Of a DNA stretch of 64,000 nucleotides, positions 34,690-47,101 are shown one piece after another. The DNA is from Sipunculus nudus. Taxonomy: Eukaryota; Annelida; Sipuncula; Golfingiida; Sipunculidae. Below the pieces are notes generated by a model. It was not told the origin of the DNA. It saw only the letters and a list, made by a program, of their open reading frames with translations, and did no database searches. Where the stretch lies: the NCBI GenBank assembly GCA_026874595.1, contig CM049306.1:57099519-57163518 (forward strand), read 5' to 3'. Both the position numbers and the translations under genes were made by a program. Numbering within the stretch: position 1 is the first letter of the stretch; each line of letters starts with the position of its first letter.

Positions 34690-35342
34690 TGCTGCTGCAA
34701 TCGCCCGGTTTGTCCTTGGGTCATAGTCTATAAATATGTTTATAATATAATACATCATTTGGACTCCTGACTGAAGCATTTACTCTAAACGCTATTCCAG
34801 TGAGTTTTTAATTAAGACATACACACGCAATATAACATATTTGACAATATATTTTTATCAGAGAATATTTCCTTTGCAATATTTTCAGTTGCCGTCAGAC
34901 AAGTGTAACCCTTTCAACTGAAAAAAAACAGAAGCTTTAATCCCAAGGAATCGTTAGAAGAAACGAGTGTGTCTACTCCATGATCATGTATATTTTATTT
35001 TAATTTTTTTTTTAAATAATTAGTTAGGCATTTTCCAACATTCGTTCCGACATAAAAACTTTCGATCTACATGATCTCTCAACCGTGACTTTTTCAAGCA
35101 TTTCTCAAGCAAATGGTCCCGCTTTTCTCAGGCTTATACATCTTGCTTGTTAACATGAAAGATTAAACATTTAATTATAAAAACGAGTTTTTTCATCTCG
35201 TTAATCCTAGAAATATAAACCATTAATTCTTTTTAACAAAACCTTTATATATTAAGAAGACATAAAAATAGTATGTGAATAACCTTGCATGGTCATTAAT
35301 TTTTATGATTTTCAGTGAAAGTGTCATAAATAACATTTAGTT

Positions 35343-35386
<44 letters not shown>

Positions 35387-35943
35387 TGAATTTCTCAATG
35401 GGGATCTGTTTTGAAATAATTTGTCCTAAAAGTTATTTATTTTAAAGATAAACTCTACAAAAATGTACAAGAAACAAATAAACTATCAATATTTAATACC
35501 AACAGCTTCGTTTTATGGAAGATTTTTATCATCAAAAAAATTAAATGTATAAATTACTTAACAAATATGTAAACGACAATTCATAAATATGCAAATGAAA
35601 GAAATGCATTGTATAATGCAGACATATACATAAAAGAGATCTAACTTTTAGACGTAAAACAATTATAGACTAATAAAAACAGCTTCACTGTTTCTTGAAG
35701 TCTGGAAAAGTAATTAAGCAACCAGTAATTAAAAATAAACGTTAGTGAATAATATCTTCTTAAAAAAATCAAAGAATAGCTCGAGAATAATATCCAATAA
35801 TGAGTTATTCGTTTGTCTTTTTCAGTGTTTAGTTCATTTGATTGTTTATACGCATTTGTGTCTTTTCTTTTTTACTGATCATTTATTTGAGAATAATAAT
35901 GAAACAGATGATAACATCGTTCAGCACATCGGCTCTCTTATCA
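34690..35943. other. Intergenic upstream of P450-3
   Basis: AT-rich, with (TA)n at 35346-35384. No gene recognised. Confidence 0.45.
35346..35384. repeat. (TA)n microsatellite
   Basis: About 19 TA units. Confidence 0.96.
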
Positions 35944-36220
35944 TCTATATATTATTAGCGTGAGGCGAATTTTGTAATTTTCCGTATTTCCTCTGATAAC
36001 ACGGATTGCCGTGATTTTCGGCATACATATACGCCGGGTTTGTCCAAAGCGATTCACCCACTTATATTTGTAATATTTGCGTATTACTTGCATAATTAAT
36101 AATTTAAATATTTCCCCCCCCCCTACGGGCACCCCTTTTCTTTGTGCGTTCGGGCTTGGTAATACAACGGCCGTAAAGTGTATGATGCCGGGACCCACTT
36201 TTCTATTTCAGTGCAATTTC
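35944..36220 (+). mobile_element. Helitron-like repeat copy (3' end unclear)
   Basis: Begins A|TCTATATATTATTAGCG and is collinear with the minus-strand copy whose 5' end is at 46260; shared parts include ATTGCCGTGATTTT and ATTTGCGTATTAC. The 5' end matches the short Helitron-like element at 44949-45063. I could not find its CTRR end. Confidence 0.5.
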
Positions 36221-36496
36221 GGGCGCTGGTATGAAATAATCCACCTTGGTGATTCCTTCTCACAAGGCAACCTCCGCGCAGAGGTAGGGTCTATTGTGCA
36301 CAAGGAGATCTCGCATGTTTAATAGGAGGATCCTCTGAAAATATCATAATTACCCGAATGGCATTGCAGGGGCGGAGAAAGGAGAGGGAGGGGGAGGCCG
36401 TAATCAGGTGCGGATCGGGAAAATCGTGGGGGGGGGGGGGGGGGGGGCGGTCGCCAATTTTTCGTTGGCGTTTGATGGTATAATTATGAAAACTTA

Positions 36497-36539
<43 letters not shown>

Positions 36540-37945
36540 AATTATTACTACACTATGTATTTCAGTGTATGAAAAAAATATATATAGTTATTCATTTTAA
36601 TGTTAATTGCAGATACACGAAGGAGGCTATGAGAGGGGGCAACCCCCTTCCATATGGGGAAATATTACAATACACCGAGGGGGGCATTGAAGGGAATTTT
36701 TTTTACAAAAAAAAACTATGAGGATTTTCTGTTCCTCAGAAACTGCATAATGTAGTAAAAAATGTAAAATGGATCAATATTTCATATTAATATTTTTTTC
36801 AAACAAATATAAAAAATTTCAGTTTTTGCAACATGCAATGTGAATTGCGATAAGGTGTATACACGTTATTAATTTGTAAAATATTACTTCTTAAACGTTA
36901 TGTTTGGGTTAAGATATATGGAATGTGGAAGTCTGATGCTGAACTTTGCATTATACTGTGGTCTGTAGTGTCGACAGCATGCACAAAACGTAACAGAGCA
37001 CACATCTAATTCCAATTAGAAAGATCAGTTGAACAAAAGGAATAAATATCATACTGAAAGGATCTAACCTAATGAAATGTAGAAATAAATCCCAAATCTG
37101 CGGATACCAGTAATTGTTTTTTTAGAAAATTTAATCATGATTAGACAAAGTGAATTTCCGAGAGGACGGCGAAGACTGGCCCCCTGCGCCCCCTCGCCCC
37201 CTTGAGTAAGCTCCTGTAGTTAATGCATCGGCTGTCTCACTTGAAAACATTTGCGCAGCTTTCAAACAGGAAGAGTCGTTGGGCATGCGTGATCTTTAAA
37301 AAAAATAAAAAGCCATTAAATGAACTTCATACTGTAATGCTGCCACGAACTTTTGCGCAGCGGGATTGACAGGCAACTTTAAAAAGCGATGTTAAACATA
37401 ATATATTTTCATGTTAATTTATTTCTTTTATCATATATACTTTTCCGATGTCGACCAATCTTTCGGCTGCAGTAAGATTTTTTTTTTATGCATAACACCA
37501 TGCATATAATAGATCAATATATTTATATGTATAGCTAACACTGTACGCATTGCCGTGATTTTCGAATTCATTTTTGTACGAGTCATTCAGTATCAGACAC
37601 AAGGTCAGCTCAAAGAAAAACGCCAAATGTTGTCTTCAAAGAGGTCTTATGACGGTAAAATTGTCAAAAGCGTGAACCCAGGGGGAATGAGGGGTATATA
37701 CCCCCAATACTTTACAAGGGGGTTATAGCCCATTGTATTTTGACCCCTCCCCCCCCCCCAATGTATTGAATGTGTGTGGTATAAAATGGGGACTTTAAAA
37801 CCCTGCCACAGAATTCATAATTAAAATGGCATGTCTTCAGTTTCTGCTACCAAAATGCTTGAGGTAAACCCACAAAGATGTTGAAACAAACATTAATCAG
37901 TTAGTTACCACATAAGTCACCCAGGGTTGGTCACCTTTGGCTTAA
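36221..37945. other. Intergenic, no gene recognised
   Basis: G homopolymer at 36428-36447 and (TA)n at 36500-36540. Short GC-rich ends such as those around 37675-37760 look like repeat debris. Confidence 0.4.
36500..36540. repeat. (TA)n microsatellite
   Basis: Imperfect TA run of about 20 units. Confidence 0.93.
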
Positions 37946-38270
37946 ATGAACATCGGAATCACGGAAACTCTTTCAAAACAAGATATAACAGCCATAAAAC
38001 ATGGTTCAGGCACCCGGAAAAGGAATAGTACGGAACTCAGTAAATATATTTGGGAGCTAAAAGAGAACAACGTTAAATTTGAAATACAGTGGAGAATACT
38101 CAGAAAAGCCAAAGCACATTCCCCAGAATCTAACAGATGTAACCTGTGCCTGTGGAAGAAATATTTCATTTTATGTAAACAATCCTGGCCACGCTTAACC
38201 AACGCAATGAACTTCTTACAAGTTGTAGACACGCTAACAATTCCTCTTACGTAAACTCAACACAATGAGT
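37946..38270 (+). mobile_element. Penelope-like element fragment, GIY-YIG endonuclease C-terminal part
   Basis: An open stretch codes STELSKYIWELKENN..., then a RCNLCL motif followed by KKYFILC. The TELSKYIW-to-RCNLCL order is characteristic of the GIY-YIG endonuclease region of Penelope-like retroelements. Downstream the frame is broken; the alternative frame gives the expected CRH-type ending. There is no reverse transcriptase part here, so this is a dead 3' fragment. A rearranged copy lies at 30099-30480. Confidence 0.72.
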
Positions 38271-38513
38271 AATCTAGATTAGGCACGTTGTACAGGTATT
38301 AAGCACAAACAAGCTTCAGTGAACAACCAGGTGCTCAATGTACAACCCCTCCAGTCATACCGTTCTGAAGAGTGCCGCAGAACGGTACGAAACTATTAAG
38401 TAAACACGATGCTTACAATTGCTTGATTCCTAATGCATGATATATATTTATACGCTCTGGTTATACCATCGAGCATTTTGCCATCAGTGCATTGCAAACA
38501 GCCTAAAAAGAAC

Positions 38514-38515
<2 letters not shown>

Positions 38516-38575
<60 letters not shown>
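38516..38575. repeat. (TA)n microsatellite
   Basis: About 29 uninterrupted TA units in duplicated segment B. The matching place in copy A has only a short TA run (31282-31293). Confidence 0.97.
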
Positions 38576-38578
<3 letters not shown>

Positions 38579-38691
38579 GTCCTATTACTGTGGTTCTATT
38601 ACTATTATTATTATCTCTTATTCATCTATTATTATTGCTATTTCAACATTATTCCATTTATATTATTAATATAACTTGGCTTCTTTTACTG

Positions 38692-40066
38692 GTACCGGGG
38701 ACTTATTCATAGGGGGCGCAAAGGGGCTCCATTCCTCTTTAATTCTGCTAACACTTATGCCAGTCAACTACTTGCATGTGTTCTGTTTGTAAATACACAT
38801 TAATTTTATGTTAGTAAATAAATATTGTCATAAATCATGTTTCTCTATGCACGAGTGTGGTAATATAAGTCCCATATGGAAAAGAAAGAACAAAAGCTTA
38901 GCAAGATATTGTCTGTAATATAGATATAGATATATATCTGATATAATAATGTATATTTATTATAAGTTCTAAAGGTTCCTATTGACCTAGAGAGAAACTA
39001 TTTTAGTTGTACATGTATTTGTTGAAATTTTGTGAAGAAAGAAGAAAAGCTTAGCAAGATATTGTCTGTAATGTAAGTGTAATGAGTGTCAGTCTTTTAA
39101 AAATTCTAAAATAAATCTAAACAGTAGAGGGATTATATGCTTACACATTTCTCTCATGTTTTTTTTTTTACTCTCTCTTTTCTATTTTGTTTATGTGCAG
39201 AAGTGAAGTCTCCAGACTCTATGATTGTTCTGTAACATCATGGTGGATGGCCAAAAACTGTTAAACAATCCATGCAAGCTATTTGGACTCTCACTAGATG
39301 CTTGCTATGCCTCATTTTTTTTTAATTTACCCTAGAATACACCAAGAGACTATAGAAAAGCTTCCGGTTTCTTGATCCTGGGGTAATTGAAATCATCTCT
39401 AAATACCAAGCTACTGTCAATGGAGCGGGATGGCCAGGCTTGATGTTTGAAAGCTTCTTTTTTTATATAATAATAACCCCAAAATGGCATGCAAATAACA
39501 GTCAATGAGTATTTTTCACTTCTAATATTTTTTTGTGTTTATGTAATTTAATTACCTCTGGTCAGACTATCTTTATTACTTTTTAACTCCAACTGACTCC
39601 AGTTTGAACTGAATTGCTGCAAAAATAATTTATCCACGAAAGACCTATATTATGGAATTCATTATCAGAAGCTTCACATGGAAAATAGATGCAGTCACCT
39701 TTGACAGATTCAGTGACATGTAATAGTAAATCCATTTAAGTTCTTTTACATGTGTGATGCCCAACTTCTACTTAAGAATTACAATTACGTTAAAACACTA
39801 CACTTATTAATGCATGTATCTTTTTGTTGTTCAAATAATGCATTATATATAGATGAGGGCCCCACGGTTAACATAATTAATAACTGATCCCTTAAAAAAT
39901 TACTAATAATAATCATAATAATAATGCACGAACTAACAATATTTGATATGTTTAGTAGGAAACAATTTTACAGCCACAGTGTGTTCAAACAAGTTTACAT
40001 ATGCTAGCTTCCTACTAATAGGGCTTTGTGGAACATCAATATAAACTGAAAAAAATGATTTATTAG

Positions 40067-40117
<51 letters not shown>

Positions 40118-40195
40118 CATGTCTAAAAGACGCAGAACAGCCCCCTTCCCGACTTTAGGGCTGCGCCCCCTCTATTTTCAAATCCTGGATACGCC
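38692..40195. mobile_element. Possible inserted element in duplication copy B
   Basis: Absent from copy A at the matching point. Left edge has ATAGGGGGCGCAAAGG; right edge has CTGCGCCCCCTCTATT, its approximate reverse complement. No transposase recognised. Includes (TA)n at 40071-40113. Borders approximate. Confidence 0.4.
40071..40113. repeat. (TA)n microsatellite
   Basis: About 21 TA units near the right edge of the copy B insertion. Confidence 0.96.
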
Positions 40196-41630
40196 ACTGA
40201 CTACTATTACTTTACTTTCAAAAAGTGATCTAACCAATTCCCTGTACTATTACTATTCAAGCATTATTCCATCTATTTCTATTACTTTTACTTGGCTTCT
40301 GTTACTATAACTATTACTTTACTTTAAAATAGTGATCTTAGCTGACCTTGCCCTCTACATTACCGTTCCCTGTATAGGTGAAACTTTAACGTCTATTTAA
40401 ATTGTAATTCTTGTAATTGTTGTCCTTTATTAAAAATGAAAATATTAATAAATTCAAATCCTTTGGTATAAATGAGGTTTTATCCTGTAGGTAAAACTTT
40501 AACTTGGTCGTCTGTTTAAATCAAAGTTCTTGTAAATTATCTTTGATTAAAAATGAAAATTAAATAGATTTTAATCCTTAAGTATATGTGAGGTTCCTCT
40601 AGCAATTTATGCGCACAATCTGGCTAAGTTCAGGAAAATTTCAAGCTAGTTCATGATCAGTACAACAATAATCCAATTCCGGTAGGTTGATATTCACCAT
40701 AGTTAAAGACACTAGCTTTCACACTTAATTATACATTTTTCAAACAGTTCAACAGAACATTAAATAAACAATTTTATATTAAGAACAGTTTAAACTAAAA
40801 GAAATAAGGTATGATTCATCCTGAAACACAAAAATAATAAAGGAATGTTTCGTGTAATTTAGTGTCATTAAATACGATCAGTTCCAGTTCAACACAGCAT
40901 AAACCAAGTAATATTCATGTATATCTGTAAGTCTTTAAATTTTAGAATAAACAATGTGCCGTAGCCCTTCTTCCTCATAACATTCCAATTCAACGTATTC
41001 ATACTAAACAAAACACAGAAGTCGTGTGAATTTTAAGTCCAATTTAATGTATTTTGAGCAGGTGTTTAATACACATGATAAACATTAAAATTTCGAACAC
41101 ACTCAACAAGATTTGTTCAAGCCATAATACTTAGACTGTATTGTTAGTAAAAATAGGGCCTCATTCACTTTCTGTGCCACCACTAAAGAGCTCATCAAAG
41201 GTTATGACAATCAGACTTTTTCTCTAAAGTATATTCAAACAGCAGTAGCATTGCAGCATGACTGTGTAGCCTCAGCCGATAATAACTTCCCCAAAATAAT
41301 CTGTAAACTGGACTAGCACTGTTAATAAATGTACAAACAGGCCCAGAGTTTATCTTATTGATTATCATCAAGCAGTGCCTGGTGGACGCTGGACCATGAC
41401 AGCATCTAGCATGAACTAATCACACTACAGCTTTAGCCTTTTCCTGTGTTTCAATATACAGACGCTCCATCCTGAACCAGATAGTTAAAAGTAAAAGGCT
41501 ATATTCTAATACCTCGGGTCCTATTGCTATTACTATTAAAGGTTAATATTGTAGTCTGTTATACTATTACTTTCAAAACCTGTTATTTTCTATAATTATT
41601 ACTATAACATATTACTATTATCCCTTAACA

Positions 41631-41653
41631 TATATATATATATACCCACACAT

Positions 41654-41711
<58 letters not shown>
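41631..41711. repeat. (TA)n microsatellite
   Basis: Interrupted TA run just beyond the P450-4 stop; homologous in place to 32725-32770. Confidence 0.95.
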
Positions 41712-41715
<4 letters not shown>

Positions 41716-41765
41716 ATATACAGAGATTATGAACCAAGGGGTTTGGGGAAATAAACCCCGGTCGA

Positions 41766-43262
41766 TTAAGTGAACCTTTGTCTCTGTTGAATGACAGCGT
41801 CATATGCAGTAGGAGCAAGATTAACACCCATTTGTCCTTCAAGAGATGGCGGATGTCCGGGATCAGCCATTTTAAAAGTGAATTTTTGCATCAAGCTGGT
41901 GAAGAAGATGAAAAGTTCATATTTAGCGAGCATTTCACCGAGACACATCCTTGGTCCAACAGAAAAAGGCATGAAGGCCTCTTTCTTTTGCAGTGTCCCG
42001 TCCGGCCCGATCCATCTTTCAGGACGAAATTCTTCGGGATTATCCCAGTAATTAGGATCCATATGAACAGACTGCAGCAAGGCAAAGACTATGGTGTCCT
42101 TTGGGATAAAATATCCATTTAATGTTGTAGACTGTCTCAAGGAATGGGGTAAAGCGACCGGGGTGATGCTTGCGTGCCTTTGCATTTCTTGAATGGTTGC
42201 CATGGTGTAGGGCATGTTTGCCCGATCAGACAAACCTGGCCGCCGTTCTGGTCCTAAGACCGTATCTATTTCTTGATGACATTTCTGTTGTACGTCTGGA
42301 TAATGCATCATGTACAAGAAAAGCCAACGGAGCGATGTACTTGTTGTACTAGTGCCAGCACTAAACATACTACATACCAAGAGCTCTATATCATGTCCAT
42401 TGAAACTGGTCTCGCTGTCTCCTTTTAGCTCGTACTTAAGATATAGATCAAGAAAATCCCTTATCTCTTCGGGATTATATGTCATACGATGTTCATTGAT
42501 TTTCTTTCGAATAAATTCCTTCCTCTTGTTAACATTCTCAGACGTTTTTTTGAGACCGCCTTGGCCTGGAGTCAACTGAAGCAAGGGGATAAAATTTACT
42601 GGAGAAGTTAACAGCCCAGCAGCGAAGTTTGCTTTAAACACCTTCATCAGGTCTAGAAATTCTGGGTGGTCATATTCAAGGCGAGAACCAAAACTAATGG
42701 AATAAATAACGTTGCTGACTGCTTCATATAGCAATGTAGAGATATCTGTTGGTTTGCTGCCGAACGTTTGTATTTCTCTACACACAAAATCTGCTTCCTC
42801 TTGTATTTTCTCCTCAATGCCTTTCTTGCCCACACCAAAGTCTCTGAGAGATATCAGTGTAAAACGGCGAAGGTTTTTCCATAGCTCACCAAAGTCAAGA
42901 CCGTGAATCCTTCCGTTTACGCTAAATACCTTTCTGGGGAAAAACATCCAAGATGGCCGATTAGAGAACACGTCAGATTTTTCTACGAAGGCCTCTTTAA
43001 TCGTATCCAGGCCAGATATAATTAAAGCTGGATAACTCCCAAATTTAAGACCTACCACGGGTCCATATTGTTTAACCAGATCTTGCATTACCAGGTGAAA
43101 TGGTTTAGGGTTTCGTCCAAATAGAATCATATTTCCAAAAATTGGCACCCTCCATGGTCCAGGTGGGAAGTTTTTAGGTACACGAGTTGTCCAGTAAAGG
43201 TATGTGAGCAGGATTATCGCCAGAAATACCAGGACCGACTGGACATCGATGTAATGTAGCAT
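41766..43262 (-). CDS. Cytochrome P450, CYP2-clan-like, intronless (P450-4), altered I-helix
   Basis: Predicted ER-anchored P450 of 498 residues in one exon, start MLHYIDVQSV. Anchor, PPGPWRVP hinge, WKNLRR C-helix (Trp128), EMQR (359-362), PERW and heme loop FSVGPRMCLG with Cys440 are all present. The oxygen-activation motif reads AGTSTT (302-307), so the usual acid before the catalytic Thr is Ser305; P450-3 has AGTDTT there. The codon change is GAT to AGT, two substitutions. The C-terminus is four residues longer than P450-3 (ends RQRFT). The rest of the frame is clean, so the gene looks maintained. Its activity may differ from a classic monooxygenase; that is inference. It arose with P450-3 by segmental duplication. 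Confidence 0.94.
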   Translation of the reverse strand: MLHYIDVQSVLVFLAIILLTYLYWTTRVPKNFPPGPWRVPIFGNMILFGRNPKPFHLVMQDLVKQYGPVVGLKFGSYPALIISGLDTIKEAFVEKSDVFSNRPSWMFFPRKVFSVNGRIHGLDFGELWKNLRRFTLISLRDFGVGKKGIEEKIQEEADFVCREIQTFGSKPTDISTLLYEAVSNVIYSISFGSRLEYDHPEFLDLMKVFKANFAAGLLTSPVNFIPLLQLTPGQGGLKKTSENVNKRKEFIRKKINEHRMTYNPEEIRDFLDLYLKYELKGDSETSFNGHDIELLVCSMFSAGTSTTSTSLRWLFLYMMHYPDVQQKCHQEIDTVLGPERRPGLSDRANMPYTMATIQEMQRHASITPVALPHSLRQSTTLNGYFIPKDTIVFALLQSVHMDPNYWDNPEEFRPERWIGPDGTLQKKEAFMPFSVGPRMCLGEMLAKYELFIFFTSLMQKFTFKMADPGHPPSLEGQMGVNLAPTAYDAVIQQRQRFT

Positions 43263-43307
43263 GATGACGACCTGATCAGGCTTGGTGAAGCACACACTGT
43301 TCCAGGT

Positions 43308-43315
43308 TTTATAAA
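43308..43315 (-). promoter_or_regulatory. Candidate TATA box of P450-4
   Basis: TTTATAAA, 46 nt before the ATG, conserved with P450-3. Confidence 0.45.
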
Positions 43316-43353
43316 TGGGGGTTGTATACAGTAGGGAAATTCTCCTGTTGAAC

Positions 43354-43385
43354 ACCTGGACACAGGTGCACGTAGGCGGGATGGT
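43354..43385 (-). promoter_or_regulatory. Conserved upstream block of P450-4
   Basis: CACCTGGACACAGGTG (plus text), here an imperfect palindrome, followed by CACGTAGGCGGGATGG. The P450-3 and P450-5 versions share GGACACAGGT. Confidence 0.35.
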
Positions 43386-43907
43386 ATTGTGGCCACTCAT
43401 CTTGATCGTTCCGGTGGGTTGTCTTGCCTATTACCATAAAGTGCACCACGGACATGTGGTCACGTATTGTTCAAACAGGGCCAAACTTGTTTGGCATATA
43501 ATAGTCCCTTTTGCTGTTAACCCGCAAGTGCTTTCACTGTACATGACAGTTCTCTTTACTTGTATAAGTCGCACACTTATCAAATACATTCAATAAAAAG
43601 ATTAATAAAAAAAATGAAATGAAATGAAAGAAGTAGACACGGAACACGACACTGAATCTGAAAATGATAGCATTAAGAAATACATAATATGGATGATGTT
43701 ATTTTCGAAAAAGGGGGGATGAGAACACAACATAGTTGATTACTGAGTACATGTTTTATGATATACTTCAGGTTTATTTTACTTTGTTGATACTTCAAAC
43801 TTACAAATATGTTATATTGCGTGTGTGTGTCTTAATTCAAAACTCACTGATATAGCGTTTATATAGTGAATGTTTCAGTCAAGAGTTCAAATGACGTATA
43901 TTATAAA

Positions 43908-44115
43908 AACATTTATTTTACATGATTACAAAAATAGTTATTATAAGTAAATGGCTCAGGCGGTGGCGGCGTACGGTAGTGCATGTCCGGGGAGAACCCG
44001 GAGAAAACCACCGGCCTTGGACGGGCCACTACAACCAACTCTCATAGCCACGCCGGGGATCGAACCTTGATTGCCAGCGGAGAGAGACGAGCGTCTTACC
44101 ACTCGGATGTAAATT
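43908..44115 (-). mobile_element. tRNA-derived SINE, family B, copy 2 (most complete)
   Basis: Read on the minus strand: GAGTGGTAAGACGCTCGTC (A-box-like), GGTTCGATCCCCGGCGTGGC (B-box-like), TTTTCTCCGGGTTCTCC, ending in GTAAAATAAATG. The same order occurs at 5035-5259 and 54768-54990. Confidence 0.75.
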
Positions 44116-44948
44116 TAAGAGAAAATATTTAATTTCTTCTGAAAGAAAGATAAATTTTATATATTTTTATATTTTATAAAATTTTATATGTGTTATTAGA
44201 TTGAGGATTTTTGTTAAGCTTTGTAAATTTTATATTAATTGTTGACAAATAACGCATCTTTTTATAAATTCATCATTATGGAAGTGATAATTATGTTCAT
44301 GATGATAACAATAGTGTAAAAAATATAGAGCCAGTTCTGAAATTTCATCATTATTTTTTTTTCTGCAAATTCAGCCATTTGAAGTCAGTCCAGTATAAAG
44401 GATAATTACTGCTAAATGTCTGTTTTTGCGATAAAAATTGATTATTTTTGCGATGGATGTGAAATTTCTAGCTTCAGATCAGAAAAAGTAATTTCGATCA
44501 CAAATAATTTTTAAAAACATGTTTTATATTTTAAAAAATGCAAACAATTTCCTTTTAAGCATGTTAAGTAATTTACATATTCCAATGTGAGGACAATAAA
44601 AAAATAATATGTATTTTAATTTTATAATGAAATTGTGAATATGACTAGCTTTATATGTGATGATGTCGGTAACCGTACATAGTTATTGACGCAATCAGCG
44701 TATTTTTCGCCGTTTGAAATAAACGTTTATTTATGAAAGATGCCTTGATTTTACTGGAAACATTCTTGCAAGACAACCAAGCAGAAATGTCTAGAGATTG
44801 GGGGGGGGGGGGGGGGGGGGGTATCCTTCATTTGGCCAAGGGACTAAACCAATTTAATGGGTTTTTTTCTGGTTATACTATACTATCATAAAAACAATTT
44901 ATTAAATATCACTAGATTACAAATATCAAAATAGATATTATAAATGTA
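44116..44948. other. Intergenic, nothing coding
   Basis: AT-rich; G homopolymer at 44800-44821. No gene recognised. Confidence 0.45.
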
Positions 44949-45063
44949 CTAGCAATTACCCGTGCACGGTTTGGGGCGCATACGACAATCCGTACGATGG
45001 TATCGGAAATCCACCCGAAATCCGGGGTATGACACAAATCGCGTTACGCTATTAATATATAGA
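44949..45063 (-). mobile_element. Very short Helitron-like element
   Basis: On the minus strand it runs A|TCTATATATTAATAGCG ... CCGTGCACGG-GTAATTG-CTAG|T. It thus has a 5' TC, a 10-base palindromic hairpin just before the end, a 3' CTAG, and insertion between A and T, which together are the Helitron hallmarks. At 115 bp it has no coding capacity. Related longer copies start at 35944 (+) and 46260 (-). Confidence 0.7.
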
Positions 45064-45989
45064 TCCATTATGTGTAAGGTGTTGTGGATTAAAATCTCTC
45101 GGTACAGTGTTCGAAACATGTTTCGGAACAGCTTGCAGTCGCGCACGGTCGCCCCTAGCCAGTGCCTTACATGTGGTCGGGCTTTTGACAAATAGTCACC
45201 TACACATGTAACTTGTGACATGAGAAACTGGTCAACAATATTACATATACGTACTAAAGAAATCGTCCATGGAATAAACCTTAGAAGAAATTCCAGTTTT
45301 ATTTGTGAAAATAGTTACAACGATGGCCATGACTTATATGCAATAAGCATTTATAATGAATGAAAGAATATAACGTGTTTAATAACAAAGAGTATTACAT
45401 AAACATTATTAAAAATGAGATGGCACATGCATGTTAAAGAAACAAGTACCAGTACAAACGTATTAAATTTACATTTTTTACAGGAATTTCACAGTTATAC
45501 CTGCGGTAATGAGAAAAAAATCTCGATTTTCAAAACATATAAGTCGATATCATGTGTTTACAACTTAGGTGGTACAACTCCATACGTGTACTCATCACAC
45601 TCTACCAACCACTACGTGAATTTGGTTAACTTTTTCTTTACATCTGTTACATAGTGGGCCTTCATGTGCTGGTGAATATTTGTCAAGGACCTCTATCGCA
45701 TTCAAAGCCCTGGACTTCGTGCGACCCTGTGCGACTGTATGACCATAACGGATTCCTGCGACCTGGTAGATGACGGCTTCAAGCATATCAGGCCATGTGA
45801 TGGGGGTCGCAGGAAGGCGCCCTCTTCGTGCGACCCCCCCCCCCCCCCCAACCCCCCCACCGCCCCCCCCCCACCCCCCACCCCCGTCGAAGAAAGGCCT
45901 GCAAAAGAATTCTTTGAAAGATCCCCGTATTGGGAAGGGGGGACAATTTCGGGCCGGTCATCGCGAAATGTAGGAAAACCCTAGATAAA
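45064..45989. other. Intergenic with C-rich tract
   Basis: A C-rich low-complexity stretch (45834-45885) and several GTGCGAC words (45719-45832). Proline-rich reading frames across it are by-products. No gene recognised. Confidence 0.45.
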
Positions 45990-46260
45990 GCCCCCGGAGT
46001 AACACTCTGTCCCGCCATCACACTCTACGGCCTTGTGTTACCGAGCCATAAGACACAATGAAAAGAGGCACCCGCGGGGGAGCAAATATTAACATTATTA
46101 ATAATGCACGTAATACGCAAATATTGCAAAAACAAAGTGGGTGGAATCTCTTCGGACAAACATGGAGCATATGTATGTCAAAAATCACGGCAATCCGTAC
46201 GGTGATATCAAAGGAGATGCGGAAAATCACAAAAATCGCCTTACGCTATTAATGTATAGA
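45990..46260 (-). mobile_element. Helitron-like repeat copy
   Basis: Minus-strand 5' end A|TCTATACATTAATAGCG at 46260, collinear with the copy at 35944-36220 for about 250 bp. 3' end not resolved. Confidence 0.5.
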
Positions 46261-46261
46261 T

Positions 46262-47088
46262 TGATATTAAACATCATGTTAATATCATGATGTTTCAGTG
46301 AATAAAATATAAGAAGTTACAGCTAAACATGTTGGCCTTACCAAATGGACATTTCAATAACCTAAGATTTTTAAGGTATCACAAATTTTTAACAAATTAC
46401 CATTATCATCACAAACTTTTGCTTTATTTTTACGTGAAACATGAACTCCCTAAACCCAAAAAGCATACAATCCTTTAAAATGATTTTGTTAACCAAAACT
46501 AATATTAACTAAAATTTATAAACCTTTTTGGACGCAAATGTACATTTTTATATTTTTTTCTTTAAATGAAAGCAAATAAGACAAGTATCAATTACCTTTC
46601 TAATCAAGCAATTAAGGACGAAAAAAAGGGTGCTTATTTCATGATCATAGGACTAGTATTAAGGAAGTTACAGTCAATTTTGTGACCACGCCAAACAGCC
46701 CGATCTGCTTCAGCCGCGAAACCACCCCTTTGATACGGTTCAAAAAAAGGGCCATTTTTCCAAAAATCCTCCAGGTTTCAACTACTTATATTATTTAAAG
46801 TAATCTAGAGGCCACACAATAAAATAAAACAGATTTTGAAGAAAACCCATATTATTTATTGTGGCTTAACTTTTGGTAAAAAAATGTGAACATATTATTT
46901 CATGGAATGAACATTACTGCACTTAATAAGCATGAAACCCATCAAAATACCATCCCTTTTATACTCACCTTATTCAGCAATAAAATAACAATAGAATTAT
47001 GTATATTTCACGACCACGAGGGGGGGCTTCGGGGGCTAAGGCACTTGTGCTCTCTTACCATACATGTTCTTTCATTATCTCATATAAT
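46262..47088. other. Intergenic, nothing recognised
   Basis: AT-rich. No gene or clear repeat seen. Confidence 0.4.
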
Positions 47089-47101
47089 GAGACCTAAAGA
47101 G

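Larger units (their letters stand above)
38160..43600. repeat. Segmental duplication, copy B (contains P450-4)
   Basis: Partner of copy A (30335-34680), offset about 8.9 kb at the P450 genes. Interrupted by extra DNA at about 38692-40195 that ends in inverted GGGGGCGCA/TGCGCCCCC-type sequences and so may be an inserted element. Confidence 0.85.

Noticed and set aside
45739-45984. Proline-rich open frame
   Set aside because: Produced by a C homopolymer tract; no other support.
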